Positions 25,915 to 35,090 of a DNA stretch of 64,000 nt are shown in pieces. Made by a program: the position numbers and the translations under genes. Positions within the stretch are counted from its first letter, which is position 1. Each line of letters starts with the position of its first letter. Below the pieces are notes generated by a model. It saw only the letters and a program-made list of their open reading frames with translations, did no database searches and was not told where the DNA came from. Source of the DNA: JADLCB01 sp964398315 (GTDB lineage Bacteria; Planctomycetota; Phycisphaerae; Tepidisphaerales; Tepidisphaeraceae); NCBI GenBank assembly GCA_964398315.1, contig CAYNMV010000004.1, positions 1 through 64,000 on the forward strand, written 5' to 3'.

Positions 25915-26565
25915 TTACGGATTTTTGCCACGCGGCGACTGGACGCGGCTGTTGGTGCGTTCCCAGGCATCGCGTGCCGCGAGCTTGGCGCGATCCCAGT
26001 CGAGGGTGGAACTGCCGCGCTGGGAGTCCCAGTCACGGCCGAGGTCGGCCTCAACCTGCTCAAACGGCGGACACTCTTCACCGTACCGGCAGCGGGCCTC
26101 TACGCCGTAGCGATAGGCCGGCTCATACTCGCTGTATGGCGTGGCCGGATCGTAATAGGACCGGGCCTGGTATTCTTCGCGCCAGTAAGCAGCCTCTTCG
26201 GTGGGATTGACCGCTTCGGCAATGCCCTTGCCAGCGTATCCGCCTGCCACCGCGCCAACGACCGCCCCAATCGCTCCACCAATGACACTGCCGGGGCCGG
26301 GCGCTATCGCTGTTCCGATCGCCACCCCTGCCGTCCCCGCGGCGGCCGCGCCAATGCCGGTGCCGACCGGATGCGATCCGGGTGCGCCTGTCATCGGGTC
26401 GGGATTGGCATCGGGATTGGTCTTGTTGAGCTCGCGATCTACCAGGTTTTCCTCGGCAGCGCGCTGCTCATCGGCCGCCCGCTTCTCATCCGCGCGCCGT
26501 GCTTCTTCATCCGTCACGCGGTACGTGTCTTCCACTTTGTCATGTTTCACTGTGTTATCCGCCAT
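25915..26565 (-). CDS. Conserved glycine-rich protein of unknown function
   Basis: 216 aa, soluble but with a central Gly/Ala-rich hydrophobic segment (about 70-118: GTGIGAAAAGTAGVAIG...GGYAGKGIAEAVNP) like a glycine-zipper. The charged N-terminus is rich in Glu, Arg and Ala. The C-terminal half has the pattern TEEAAYWREEYQAR...YEPAYRYGVEAR...GSSTLDWDRAKLAARDAWER, which I recognise from a widespread bacterial family with no known function, often of stress-related annotation. Start ATG 26565 fits the conserved MADNTVKHDK beginning. Confidence 0.75.
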   Translation of the reverse strand: MADNTVKHDKVEDTYRVTDEEARRADEKRAADEQRAAEENLVDRELNKTNPDANPDPMTGAPGSHPVGTGIGAAAAGTAGVAIGTAIAPGPGSVIGGAIGAVVGAVAGGYAGKGIAEAVNPTEEAAYWREEYQARSYYDPATPYSEYEPAYRYGVEARCRYGEECPPFEQVEADLGRDWDSQRGSSTLDWDRAKLAARDAWERTNSRVQSPRGKNP

Positions 26566-26739
26566 GGCTGGGGCTCCATTAAGGGTTTGGTCTTCCTGTA
26601 AACGACAACCAACCCAAACAAAGCCTATGCCATAACCCCAGGTGCATCGGATTCTTCTGAAATCGATCCAGCAGACGCAGCGGAACAGAGCCGGCTGGCA
26701 GGATGAAATGGTGGAACAAAGCCAATCCGCGCTCGCGCT

Positions 26740-28737
26740 TCAGCGGGTGCGCCTGGTTCCCCAGGCGGCCCGGGCGGCGGCAAGCGCAGCCTCGTACTCT
26801 TCCGAACTCATCAGCCCGGATTCCAGCAGAAACTGGCTGGGGCGGGAGGGCAGCCCGCGCGTACTGCGGCTTTTGCTGAAAGCCGCCAGGCGGGTTTCAC
26901 ACCATGTCACCCGAAGCAGCTTGCGCGCCCGGGTGAAGCCGACATAGCACAGCCGCCGCTCCTCTTCGATGCCCGCGTCGCCGCGGTCTTCGATAGCCTT
27001 TTCATGCGGCAGGATGCCCTGCTCCACGCCGATCATGTAGACGATGTCAAATTCCAGCCCCTTGCTCGAATGTAATGACATCAGTCGTACCGCGTCATCG
27101 GTGCGCGGCTCATCCGCATCGGTATAGAGCGAAATGCTTTGCAGGTAGTCGGCGATGGAGGCGCCCCGGTTGGCCTGGCTGAACTGGCGGATGCTCCGCA
27201 GCAATTCATCGACATTCCGCCGGCGGTCATCGTACTCCCCCTTCTCATCGTAGCGCGCCTTGAGCCATTCATCGTAGCGCGAACGATAGAACAGCGCCTC
27301 GGCCACATCCGCCACGCTCGCTCGCGGGGGCAGCGCGAAAATCCGCCCCACCTCCCGGCAGGCGGCGAGCTGCGCCTCGCTCAGCGGTTTGCCCTGATCA
27401 TCGCGGATTTCATGCGCCCGCGCCAGGGCCGTCAGCACATCCGTGTTGTGCCGCTCGGCGAAGGTCTCCAGCCGGCCGATCAGCCCATCGCCCATCCCGC
27501 GCGCCGGCTTGTTGGCGATGCGATGGAAGCTGATGCCATCCTTGGGGTTACAGACAAAACGCAGCATGGACAGCACATCCTTGACCTCCATGCGGTCGTA
27601 ATAGCTGCCCGAGCCGATCACGCGATATGGAATCTGCCGTTTGGCCAGCGCCTGCTCGATCAGGCGGCTCATGTCGTTGGTGCGGTAGAATACCGCCATC
27701 TCGCGCGGGTGGTTCCCCTGGCGCATGAGCGTTCGGATGTTCTCCGCGATGCCCTCGGCCTCATCCTCGGGCTTGGCAAACCGCGCCAGCTTGACCGGCT
27801 CGCCACTCTTGTGGATCGTGGAAAACGCCACCTCGATCCGATTGGGGGTGTGGCGGATCAGCCGGTCGGCCACCGCGATCACCTCGGGCGTTGAGCGGTA
27901 ATTCAGCCCCAGCTTCACGATGGTGCAGCGGCCGGTTTTCTTCTCGCCGTTGCGGATGAACTGGGGGATGGCATCGGGGCTGGCCCCGCGCCAGGCGTAG
28001 ATCGACTGGTCAGCATCCCCCACCGCCAGCACGTTGTCTTCCTCGCCGGCCAGCAACTCGACAATCTCGTTCTGGGCGCGGTTGGTGTCCTGGTATTCAT
28101 CCACCTGGATAAACCGGAACTTGGCCTGCAAGCGCCCGCGCACATCGTGGTGATCTCTCAACAGGCGGACGGTTTCGCTCAGCAGGCCGGAAAAATCGGT
28201 CTGATTGCGCGCAGCCAGCACCCGCACATAGTCGCGCACCACCGCCAGCTCACCCTGCCGCAGCCGCCCCTCGGCCAGGGCTTCCAGATCGGCCTCGCTG
28301 CCGAGGTTTTCGCGCCAGTCATTGACCACCATCGCCATCGCCCGGGCGGCGGGCTTGGTCGGCTCCAACCCCTTCTTGCGCGCGATCTGGAGGAGCAGGT
28401 CAACCTGGTCATCGGTGTCGAGGATGGTCATCCGAGGCGAATACCCCATCGGCCCGCCCAGCTTGCGCAGGATGACGCCGCACAGGCCATGAAAATTGCT
28501 GATGGTGACGCGAGCGGCGCTGGGACCATACGCGGCCAGAATGCGCTCGCGCATCTCATCGCGCGCCTTGTTGGTGAACGTGAGGCAGAGGATGTTGCCG
28601 GCGTCGATCCCCTTGCGCATCAGGCGGCCGGTGCGCTCGGTGAGGGTGCGGGTCTTGCCCGACCCTGGCCCGGCCAGGGTAAGGATGCGCCCGTAAACGT
28701 GTTCGGCCACCTGCTCTTGCTGGGGATTGAGCTGCAT
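26740..28737 (-). CDS. UvrD/PcrA/Rep-family ATP-dependent 3'-5' DNA helicase
   Basis: 665 aa, superfamily 1A. Motifs in order: MQLNPQQEQVAEH (Q motif), Walker A AGPGSGKTRTL, Ia LCLTFTNKARDEM, II VDEYQDTN, III VGDADQSIYAWRGA, IV LGLNYRST, V LMSLHSSKGLEFDIVY, VI EERRLCYVGFTRARK. ATG 28737 was chosen since the Q motif starts there; the frame stays open upstream but reads as non-coding. Slightly shorter than PcrA (about 720 aa) because the C-terminal Tudor-like region is missing. Acts in repair or replication restart; a choice among UvrD, PcrA and Rep is not possible. Confidence 0.93.
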   Translation of the reverse strand: MQLNPQQEQVAEHVYGRILTLAGPGSGKTRTLTERTGRLMRKGIDAGNILCLTFTNKARDEMRERILAAYGPSAARVTISNFHGLCGVILRKLGGPMGYSPRMTILDTDDQVDLLLQIARKKGLEPTKPAARAMAMVVNDWRENLGSEADLEALAEGRLRQGELAVVRDYVRVLAARNQTDFSGLLSETVRLLRDHHDVRGRLQAKFRFIQVDEYQDTNRAQNEIVELLAGEEDNVLAVGDADQSIYAWRGASPDAIPQFIRNGEKKTGRCTIVKLGLNYRSTPEVIAVADRLIRHTPNRIEVAFSTIHKSGEPVKLARFAKPEDEAEGIAENIRTLMRQGNHPREMAVFYRTNDMSRLIEQALAKRQIPYRVIGSGSYYDRMEVKDVLSMLRFVCNPKDGISFHRIANKPARGMGDGLIGRLETFAERHNTDVLTALARAHEIRDDQGKPLSEAQLAACREVGRIFALPPRASVADVAEALFYRSRYDEWLKARYDEKGEYDDRRRNVDELLRSIRQFSQANRGASIADYLQSISLYTDADEPRTDDAVRLMSLHSSKGLEFDIVYMIGVEQGILPHEKAIEDRGDAGIEEERRLCYVGFTRARKLLRVTWCETRLAAFSKSRSTRGLPSRPSQFLLESGLMSSEEYEAALAAARAAWGTRRTR

Positions 28738-28821
28738 CAGAAAACAACCACCGCAAATACTCGATAAACAGCCCGGGTGGGGGAGCGGCATCCTAATCGA
28801 ATCGGGTACGCCGGGGGAGAG

Positions 28822-28851
28822 GAGCGAGGGGGTCAGGGTTCGGGGTGCAGG
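28822..28851. repeat. Dispersed intergenic repeat, copy 1
   Basis: G-rich block containing GCGAGGG, then GGTTCGGGGTGCAGG. The reverse complement of 44454-44487 carries GCGAGGGTTCGTGGTGCAGG, so the two intergenic blocks share a 15-bp core with one mismatch plus flanking sequence. Low-complexity origin possible. Confidence 0.5.
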
Positions 28852-29110
28852 AACGGTCGGCAAGCAATATTTTAACATCCCGATCCACCCCGGACCGGTT
28901 GCTCCCATGCCCTGAACGGTCCTCCTCTGGGTCTTGGGCATGCCTGTCCTGGTCACTGCGACAATTCGGATCGCCCGTGGCGAAAACCCAACCCGGCAGG
29001 TATGCTGGTCGTTTCGCCGCGCCGGCTCTCGGACGGCGCGTCGGCGTCAAGGTGGCGCCGACAATTCGATCCCCTCAGTCCCGACCCGAGAGGCCGGAGA
29101 AGGAATCCCA

Positions 29111-29800
29111 ATGTTCGCAGCGAATCTGAAGCGGCTGTGCGCGGTGGCGATGGCCAGTGGCGCCCTGTTTGTCGGCACGATGGTGCAGGCGGAAGTGAAA
29201 AAAGACCTCTCGTCTCCCAAGGCGGCGCTGACGACGCTGGCCCACGCGATGGATCAGGGAGACAAGGAGGCCGCCAAGGCCGCCGTCGATGGCACTGACA
29301 AGCACATGAAGGCCATCGAAGGCATGGTTGATCTGATGAAAGGGATGAAAGAGCTGCAGGCCGCCGCCAAGGACAAGTACGGCCAGATCCCGGCCGAGTT
29401 TGAGCAGGCCGGCATGGACAAGATGGTTGCCCAGGTGGATAAGGCCACCGTCAAGGAAGAAGGCGACACCGCCGTCGTGACCATGCCCGAGGAGCCGCGT
29501 CCCGAGGGCGCGCCGGCCCCCACTCCCGAAGAGGCCGCCGCCTCCGCCAAGTCCCGCGAGCTGAAGATGAAGAAGGTCAACGGTGACTGGAAGCTGGATG
29601 CCGCTTCCATGATGCAGGGCCAGGAACTGACCGACCAGCAGCTTCAGCAGTTCTCGATGATGAGCAAGGTGGCCAGCGAGACCGCCCAGGAAATCCGTGA
29701 TGGCAAGTATCCCACCTACCAGGAAGCCATGCAGGCCATGGGCCAGAAGATGATGGCCGCCATGATGGGCGCTGCCATGCAGGAAGAAGCCGGTGAGTAA
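29111..29800 (+). CDS. Exported Met/Ala/Lys-rich protein, unknown function
   Basis: 229 aa. MFAANLKRLCAVAMASGALFVGTMVQA is a Sec signal peptide with AxA cleavage near residue 27. The mature protein is strongly helical and charged: SSPKAALTTLAHAMDQGDKEA resembles the start of DUF4878/NTF2-like exported proteins, and KMKKVNGDWKLDA near residue 165 resembles their closing strand. The C-terminus is very rich in Met and Gln (MMAAMMGAAMQEE). A purine-rich GGAGAAGGAA precedes the ATG. A strong terminator follows 70 bp downstream, so the gene is monocistronic. Confidence 0.7.
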   Translation: MFAANLKRLCAVAMASGALFVGTMVQAEVKKDLSSPKAALTTLAHAMDQGDKEAAKAAVDGTDKHMKAIEGMVDLMKGMKELQAAAKDKYGQIPAEFEQAGMDKMVAQVDKATVKEEGDTAVVTMPEEPRPEGAPAPTPEEAAASAKSRELKMKKVNGDWKLDAASMMQGQELTDQQLQQFSMMSKVASETAQEIRDGKYPTYQEAMQAMGQKMMAAMMGAAMQEEAGE

Positions 29801-29870
29801 CCCCTCCGCCTTCCGGGCCGCAGGAATCCGCCGTGGGTGAGTCCCATCCCGGCTGTTACCACAAACGATC

Positions 29871-29905
29871 GAAGCCCCGCAGGTTCATGCGGGGCTTCTT
29901 TCTTT
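29871..29905 (+). terminator. Intrinsic terminator
   Basis: GAAGCCCCGC (29871-29880) pairs with GCGGGGCTTC (29889-29898) around an 8-nt loop, followed by TTTCTTT. It lies 70 bp after the stop of the exported Met-rich protein gene. Confidence 0.88.
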
Positions 29906-30010
29906 ATGATGACTTGTGGAACGGCGTACCCGTGCGCGGGTCTTCCCGGCGTTCTGCTGCCGGCTCTCGCTGCGATGCCACGGGCACGCCCGGCTGGGCC
30001 ATCCCGTCCC

Positions 30011-30919
30011 TCACGCGCTGGCGGGACGTGCTGCCGCCCGGCGCACCAGGCGATCGACAAGCTGGGTGAACGTAATCCCGGCGTGGGCGGCGGCCTCGGG
30101 CAGCAGGCTCTTGGGCGTGAAGCCGGGCAGCGTGTTGATCTCCAGCAGATACGGCCGCATCGTCTGCTGATCGATCATGATGTCGATGCGCCCCAGGTCG
30201 CGTGCGCCCACAACCGCATTGGCCTGCCGGGCCAGGTCACGGCAATGCTCCACGACCTCGGCCGGCAGACCGGTATCAAATCGGTGTTCGGTGTCGGCCG
30301 CGCGGTACTTGGCCTCGTAGTCAAAAAAATCACCCTTGGCGATGATGCGGATCGGCGCCAGCGGCTGCTCTTCCAGCAGGCCGACGGTCAGCTCCGGGCC
30401 GGAGATGAACTGCTCAACCAGCGCGCGACCGTGTTGCTCGATGATCCGGCGGGCGGCTTCGGCCGGGCTGACCGGCTGCTCGCGACCCGTCTTGTAAACG
30501 AAGACATCGATGCTGCTGCCGCTGTCGAGCGCCTTGACCACACACGGCTCGGCCGGCAGCGGCTCATCGGCCGATGTGATCACCCGATACGCCGGCGTCG
30601 GCAGGCCCGCCGCCTCCCAGGCGCGCTTGGTTGCCGCCTTGTCCATTCCCAGGCGCGATGCGGCCGATCCCGACCCCACGAACCGCAGCCCGCGCTGCTC
30701 GAGAATCTCCTGCAACTCGCCCGACTCCCCCCACGCCCCGTGCAGCACCGGAAAAATCACATCGCACGGCCGGTCCAGCGCGCTCAGATCATCAGGACGA
30801 ATGTCCGATTCAAACACCTCATGCCCTGCCTCGCGCAACCCTGCCGCGACAGCCTTTCCGCTGACCAGTGACACTTCCCGTTCGGCACTCGGGCCGCCAT
30901 AGAGGACGGTGATTTTCAT
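30011..30919 (-). CDS. ddl: D-alanine--D-alanine ligase
   Basis: Joins two D-Ala for the peptidoglycan stem; ATP-grasp enzyme, 302 aa. Motifs: VLYGGPSAEREVSL at the N-terminus, VLHGAWGESGELQ (about 60), SRLGMDKAATK (about 88), the ATP-binding CVVKALDSGSS, and the C-terminal DLGRIDIMID...PYLLEINTLPGFT metal and substrate site. It overlaps the preceding small gene by 4 bp (ATGA), which indicates translational coupling. Last gene of a minus-strand murC-murB-small ORF-ddl unit. Confidence 0.96.
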   Translation of the reverse strand: MKITVLYGGPSAEREVSLVSGKAVAAGLREAGHEVFESDIRPDDLSALDRPCDVIFPVLHGAWGESGELQEILEQRGLRFVGSGSAASRLGMDKAATKRAWEAAGLPTPAYRVITSADEPLPAEPCVVKALDSGSSIDVFVYKTGREQPVSPAEAARRIIEQHGRALVEQFISGPELTVGLLEEQPLAPIRIIAKGDFFDYEAKYRAADTEHRFDTGLPAEVVEHCRDLARQANAVVGARDLGRIDIMIDQQTMRPYLLEINTLPGFTPKSLLPEAAAHAGITFTQLVDRLVRRAAARPASA

Positions 30920-31206
30920 GGCTCTCCTGCCGGCTGCGTTGATTCACTCTCGATGAAGCGGCTCCCATCCCAGGCAAACATCGTGCGGCTGATCTGCTCA
31001 CGCGGCCGCGGGTCATGCGGATTCTCCCAGGTGCGCTGGGTGCTAACGGCCGCGAGCACATCGGCCAGGCGGCGGGTCGCTTCATCCATGCCCATCAGCA
31101 GCGCTGGATGCGCGGCGATCGCATCGAGCATCAGCATCCGCCACCGGTGGAACTGTACCGTCTCCGCCAGTGTGAGCGGGTAGCGCCAGCATGATCCAGT
31201 CGCCAC
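30916..31206 (-). CDS. Small conserved-position protein between murB and ddl
   Basis: 96 aa, GTG start at 31206 with GGGAGG 5 nt upstream. It begins 12 bp after the murB stop and its stop overlaps the ddl start by 4 bp, so it is clearly translated as part of the mur operon. No domain is recognised. The N-terminal half is helical (LTLAETVQFHRWRMLMLDAI) and the C-terminal half is polar, ending with RTMFAWDGSRFIESE, which looks like a strand pair. No signal peptide or membrane segment. A role in cell-wall synthesis is suggested only by position. Confidence 0.7.
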   Translation of the reverse strand: MATGSCWRYPLTLAETVQFHRWRMLMLDAIAAHPALLMGMDEATRRLADVLAAVSTQRTWENPHDPRPREQISRTMFAWDGSRFIESESTQPAGEP

Positions 31207-31218
31207 TGCCGCCTCCCG

Positions 31219-32115
31219 CTATGGCCAGACCTTCACTTCGCTCTCGAGGTGGATCTGGTTCTTGTCGTATACCTTTTCGCGAATGATGTTGATGAGCTTC
31301 AGTACATCTTCGGCCCGGCACCCCTCGTGGGCGATGATGAAGTTGGCGTGCTTGGTGCTCACCTCGGCCCCGCCGATGCGCAATCCTTTCAGGCCGGCCT
31401 GGTCGATCAGGGCGCCGGCACTGAGGCCGCGGGGGTTCTTGAAGATGCAGCCGCAGCTCTTGGTGTTCAGCGGCTGGGTGTTCCGCTTGTACATCCAGAT
31501 TTCCTTGGTCCGGCGCATCAGCTCCTCGGGGTCTTCTTCTTCCAGTTCGAGGGTGGCCGAGAGGATGAACTTGGCGGCGATGTTGGTGGAGCGATAGTCG
31601 AAAACCAGGTCATCCTTGGTGCGATCGAAGATCTCCCCCGCCTGGTCCAGGACCGTCACGCGGGTGACGACCGCGCCGATGTCGCCGAACTTGCCGCCGG
31701 CGTTCATGCGGATGCCCCCGCCGATGGTGCCGGGGATGCCGGCCAGGCACTCAATCCCCGCCAGGCCGCTGCGAACACACTTGAGCAGCAGCTTCTGCAT
31801 GTCCACCCCCGCGCCGACGGTGACGGTGGTCTTGTCGATCCGCACCGTGCGAAACGCATCTTCCTGCAGCAGGAACACCGCCCCATCCACGCCCTGGTCC
31901 TGCACCAGCACATTGGCGCCCAGCCCTAGCACGTACATCGGGATCTCATTTTCCACACAGCGGCGGGAGGCCTCGCGCAGTTCCTCAACCGAACGCGGCT
32001 GGATGAAATAGCGTGCCGGCCCGCCCAGGCGATACCAGGTATGCCGTGCCAGGGGATAGTTCTCCTGCACGATGGCTTCCAGGTCGCGAAAGGGATTGTC
32101 GGTCACGATGCGCAT
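31219..32115 (-). CDS. murB: UDP-N-acetylmuramate dehydrogenase (MurB)
   Basis: FAD enzyme that reduces UDP-GlcNAc-enolpyruvate to UDP-MurNAc; 298 aa, type II-like length. FAD-binding motifs: YRLGGPARYF (about 28), VLGLGANVLV (about 62), LAGIPGTIGGGIRMNAGG (about 118-135). The catalytic loop reads SCGCIFKNP where most enzymes have GS(V/F)F(K/R)NP; the proton-donating Ser position appears to be Cys. The C-terminal Glu in LESEVKVW is present. ATG 32115 was chosen because MRIVTDNPF starts the conserved part. Second gene of the mur unit. Confidence 0.94.
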   Translation of the reverse strand: MRIVTDNPFRDLEAIVQENYPLARHTWYRLGGPARYFIQPRSVEELREASRRCVENEIPMYVLGLGANVLVQDQGVDGAVFLLQEDAFRTVRIDKTTVTVGAGVDMQKLLLKCVRSGLAGIECLAGIPGTIGGGIRMNAGGKFGDIGAVVTRVTVLDQAGEIFDRTKDDLVFDYRSTNIAAKFILSATLELEEEDPEELMRRTKEIWMYKRNTQPLNTKSCGCIFKNPRGLSAGALIDQAGLKGLRIGGAEVSTKHANFIIAHEGCRAEDVLKLINIIREKVYDKNQIHLESEVKVWP

Positions 32116-32247
32116 GGATCTCATCCAAGGATCACGTATCACAGCCGCCTGCGATGCAAATCCCATCCCGCACGGGCAGGCGGTGCTTCCACGGGCAGGC
32201 ACTGCTTCATATGCCAGCGCCCAACGCCTGACAAGCGCGCTACGGCG

Positions 32248-33711
32248 CTAATTGGCCAGGTCGCGGGCGATCTCCCAGACGTTGCCCGCTCCCATCGTCA
32301 CCAGCACATCCCCCTCGCGCAGGGTATGCTTCAGGTGCTCAACAATGTCGGCGAATCCGGGAATATGGCGGGCGGACTGGCCATGGCGCACGATGCGGTT
32401 CACCAGGTCCGCACTGCTGATGCTCTGCCGCTCGGCCTCGCTGTCGCGCACGAAGTAGATATCCGGCACGATCGTCGCATCGGCCGCTGTGAAGCTGGCG
32501 GCAAAATCCTCCAGCAAAAACCGCGTGCGGCTGTGCTGGTGTGGCTGGAACACGCAGATCAGGCGCTGGGGCTGGTACTTCTCGCGAATCGCGGTAAGGG
32601 TGGCGCGAATTTCGGTGGGATGATGGCCGTAATCGTCAATCAGGATCGCGCCGTTGCACCGGCCCATGTCGGTCAGACGGCGATCCACGCCGGTGAACTG
32701 CCCCAGGGCTGCGCACGCCGCCGCCAGATCCGCCCCGCAGGCATTGCATGCCGCCAGCGCCATGGTGGCGTTCATCAGGTTGTGCGCACCGGGCACCGAG
32801 AGGCGCAACTCGCCGACCTCGCGCCCACGATACGACACAATGCCGCGGTGACAGCCCCCCTCAATTCCCAGGTCGCGCGTGCTCCAGATCGATTCACCGC
32901 CCAGCGAAACCAGCTCCAGCGGCGAAACGATCCCCGCCAGAGCGCGGGCCACGTTGCGGTCGGCGGCGTTGGAGATAATCAGCCCATCGGCCGGCACCAG
33001 TTCGGCGAACTGGTGGAATGATTCATTGATCTCATCGATGCCCGAGTAGCAGTCGAGGTGGTCTTCCTCGATGTTGGTGATCACCGCCACCTTCGGGCGC
33101 AGGTTGTGGAAGCTGCGGTCAAACTCACACGCCTCGGCGATGAAGATATCGCTGGCGCCGGAATGGGAGCCGGCATTGCCGAGCTGCGCCACCGTGCCGC
33201 CGACAACCCAGGAGGGATCGGCCCCGCACTGGGTCAGGGCATAGGCAATCATGGCGGTCGTGGTGCTCTTGCCGTGCGTGCCGGCCACGGCAATGCCGAA
33301 GCGCTCGGCCATCACCTCGCCGAGCATCTGGGCATACTTGATCGAGCGGATCCCCAGGGCGCGGCTGGCCATGAACTCGGCGTTGTCATCCTTGATGGCG
33401 GCGGTGCGGACGATCAGGTCGACATCGCGGCTGAGCAGTTCGCCGCTCTGGGTGCGCGAGATTTTCACGCCCGCCTTGGTCAGGGCGAAGGTCTGGGTGT
33501 TGGGCTTGGGTTCGGAGCCGGAGATCAGGGCACCGGCATCCATGAGGATGCGGGCCAGGCCGCTCATGCCGCATCCCCCGATGCCGATCAGGTGAATGCG
33601 TTTGCCGGCGAACCGGCTGACGCGCCCCTTGGGCGCGGGCACCAGCGCGGGTGCGGGCCGCTGCGACTCCATTCGCGAGGGGCTGGCAAGGTACTCCACG
33701 GTGCGGCCCAT
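32248..33711 (-). CDS. murC: UDP-N-acetylmuramate--L-alanine ligase (MurC)
   Basis: Adds L-Ala to UDP-MurNAc; 487 aa. The Rossmann-like N-terminal motif HLIGIGGCGMSGLA (about residue 40) is the MurC signature. ATP loop AVAGTHGKSTTTAM (about 140), central NIEEDHLDCY, and FQPHQHSRTR plus DDYGHHPTEI in the later domains are all intact. The first ~35 residues are extra relative to most MurC proteins and weakly conserved, so a later start is possible (ATG 33672). Heads the murC-murB-ORF-ddl unit; ftsQ and ftsA do not follow. Confidence 0.95.
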   Translation of the reverse strand: MGRTVEYLASPSRMESQRPAPALVPAPKGRVSRFAGKRIHLIGIGGCGMSGLARILMDAGALISGSEPKPNTQTFALTKAGVKISRTQSGELLSRDVDLIVRTAAIKDDNAEFMASRALGIRSIKYAQMLGEVMAERFGIAVAGTHGKSTTTAMIAYALTQCGADPSWVVGGTVAQLGNAGSHSGASDIFIAEACEFDRSFHNLRPKVAVITNIEEDHLDCYSGIDEINESFHQFAELVPADGLIISNAADRNVARALAGIVSPLELVSLGGESIWSTRDLGIEGGCHRGIVSYRGREVGELRLSVPGAHNLMNATMALAACNACGADLAAACAALGQFTGVDRRLTDMGRCNGAILIDDYGHHPTEIRATLTAIREKYQPQRLICVFQPHQHSRTRFLLEDFAASFTAADATIVPDIYFVRDSEAERQSISSADLVNRIVRHGQSARHIPGFADIVEHLKHTLREGDVLVTMGAGNVWEIARDLAN

Positions 33712-34121
33712 CCTAGTTTCTCAACAGGTTCCGTCAATCGGGGCGCCGACCGCCCCGGTCCAGGAACAATCCAATTCATCTGCCAAGGGTGCAACGCCGG
33801 GACCGCCCGTTCGGAGGCGTGGTCTCCCGCCCGATCATCGGACAAAACCGCGCTGTCGCGTGAGCAATGCAGCACCGCAACAGGTTATCGTACCCGCCCG
33901 GCCGTGGATCGGTCCGCCGATCCACTGTTCGCGGCAGCAGCCGATGCCCATCCCACGGCGGCAGCCCAAGTGACTGCCTGGCTTGCCGACACGCATTTTC
34001 AGCCCGCGCAGATGGCGTTTGCGCCACACGGGCACGGGTCGCCCGGCACCTTTCGCGCGATGGCGTTCACCGGCATCGGGTCCATCGCCACCACCGGCCG
34101 GCTGTCCGCGCCTGGCGCGGA
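33712..34121. other. Intergenic region upstream of murC
   Basis: 410 bp between metF stop and murC start (both minus strand). It must carry the murC promoter. Open frames here have Cys/Arg-rich composition typical of non-coding high-GC DNA. GATCGG-type inverted repeats such as TGGATCGGTCCGCCGATCCA (33904-33923) are visible, but no RNA gene is recognised. Confidence 0.5.
34105..34121 (-). terminator. Short GC hairpin directly after metF
   Basis: TCCGCGC (34105-34111) pairs with GCGCGGA (34115-34121) around a 3-nt loop, starting one base past the metF stop. No T tract; weak terminator candidate. Confidence 0.35.
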
Positions 34122-34997
34122 TCAATACGCATGGTCAACGTTGAGGGTTCGGCAGATCTCGACCGTCGCCTTGCTCTTGTTGAGGGTGTAAAAGTGCAGC
34201 CCCTCGCAGTCGTTGAACAGCAGGTCGCGGCACTGGTTGGCCGCGTATTCCACCCCGGTGCGATGGACCGCCTCGGGGTCGTTTTCCACCGCTTCGAGCT
34301 TGGTCAGCAGGCGCTGGGGGATTTTTGCCCCGCACATGCTCACAAAACGCTTGATCTGGTTGACGTTGGTGATGGGCATGATGCCGGCCACGATCGGGAC
34401 GGTAATCCCCATCGCCCGCGCCTCATCACGGAAGCGGTAGAAGTCGGCGTTATCAAAAAAGAGCTGTGTGATGACAAAACGCCCACCGTGGTCCACCTTG
34501 CGCTTGAGGTGTTCCAGGTCGCGGGTGCGATTGAGGCACTGGGGATGCCCTTCGGGGTATCCTGCCACGCCAACACAGAAATCGTGCCGGCCGACAACGT
34601 ACTGCACCAGCTCTCCGGCATAACTGAAACCGCCCTCGGTGGCCACAAACTGCGCCTGCCCCGCCGGCGGATCACCCCGCAGCGCCAGGACGTTGCGCAC
34701 ACCTTTCTTCCACAGTTCGTCGAGGATGCCGCCGATCTCATCGGCCGTATGCCCCACGCACGTCAGGTGGGCCATCGCGCGGATGCCGGCGTCGTTCTGG
34801 ATGCGCTCGACCAGGTCCACCGTCTTGGCCCGGGTCGATCCACCCGCCCCGTATGTGACCGAGACATAGCTGGGACGCATCGGCTTCAGCTCCTCGATCG
34901 TCTGAAACAGCGCATTAAACCCGTTGTCCGTTTTGGGCGGGAAAAACTCGAACGACAGCAGCGGCTTGCCCTGCCCCATCAGCTCATCGATCCGCAT
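34122..34997 (-). CDS. metF: Methylenetetrahydrofolate reductase [NAD(P)H]
   Basis: Reduces 5,10-methylene-THF to 5-methyl-THF for methionine synthesis; FAD TIM barrel, 291 aa. Conserved features: LSFEFFPPKTDNG at the N-terminus with the catalytic Glu, VSVTYGAGGSTR (about 47), HLTCVGHT (about 80), NVLALRGDPP (about 105), FCVGVAGYPEGHP (about 140) and FVITQLFFDN (about 170). ATG 34997 fits an AAAGGA ribosome site 5-6 nt upstream; ATG 35003 is the alternative. No SAM or cobalamin riboswitch is seen in the short upstream region. Confidence 0.95.
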   Translation of the reverse strand: MRIDELMGQGKPLLSFEFFPPKTDNGFNALFQTIEELKPMRPSYVSVTYGAGGSTRAKTVDLVERIQNDAGIRAMAHLTCVGHTADEIGGILDELWKKGVRNVLALRGDPPAGQAQFVATEGGFSYAGELVQYVVGRHDFCVGVAGYPEGHPQCLNRTRDLEHLKRKVDHGGRFVITQLFFDNADFYRFRDEARAMGITVPIVAGIMPITNVNQIKRFVSMCGAKIPQRLLTKLEAVENDPEAVHRTGVEYAANQCRDLLFNDCEGLHFYTLNKSKATVEICRTLNVDHAY

Positions 34998-35090
34998 AGA
35001 CATCCTTTCATCCGCTTATCCGGATGGATTGTTGAACGGCGCGGCCCTTCCGTCAAGCCATGGCCGACAGCCGATCCGGCACCGGACAAA

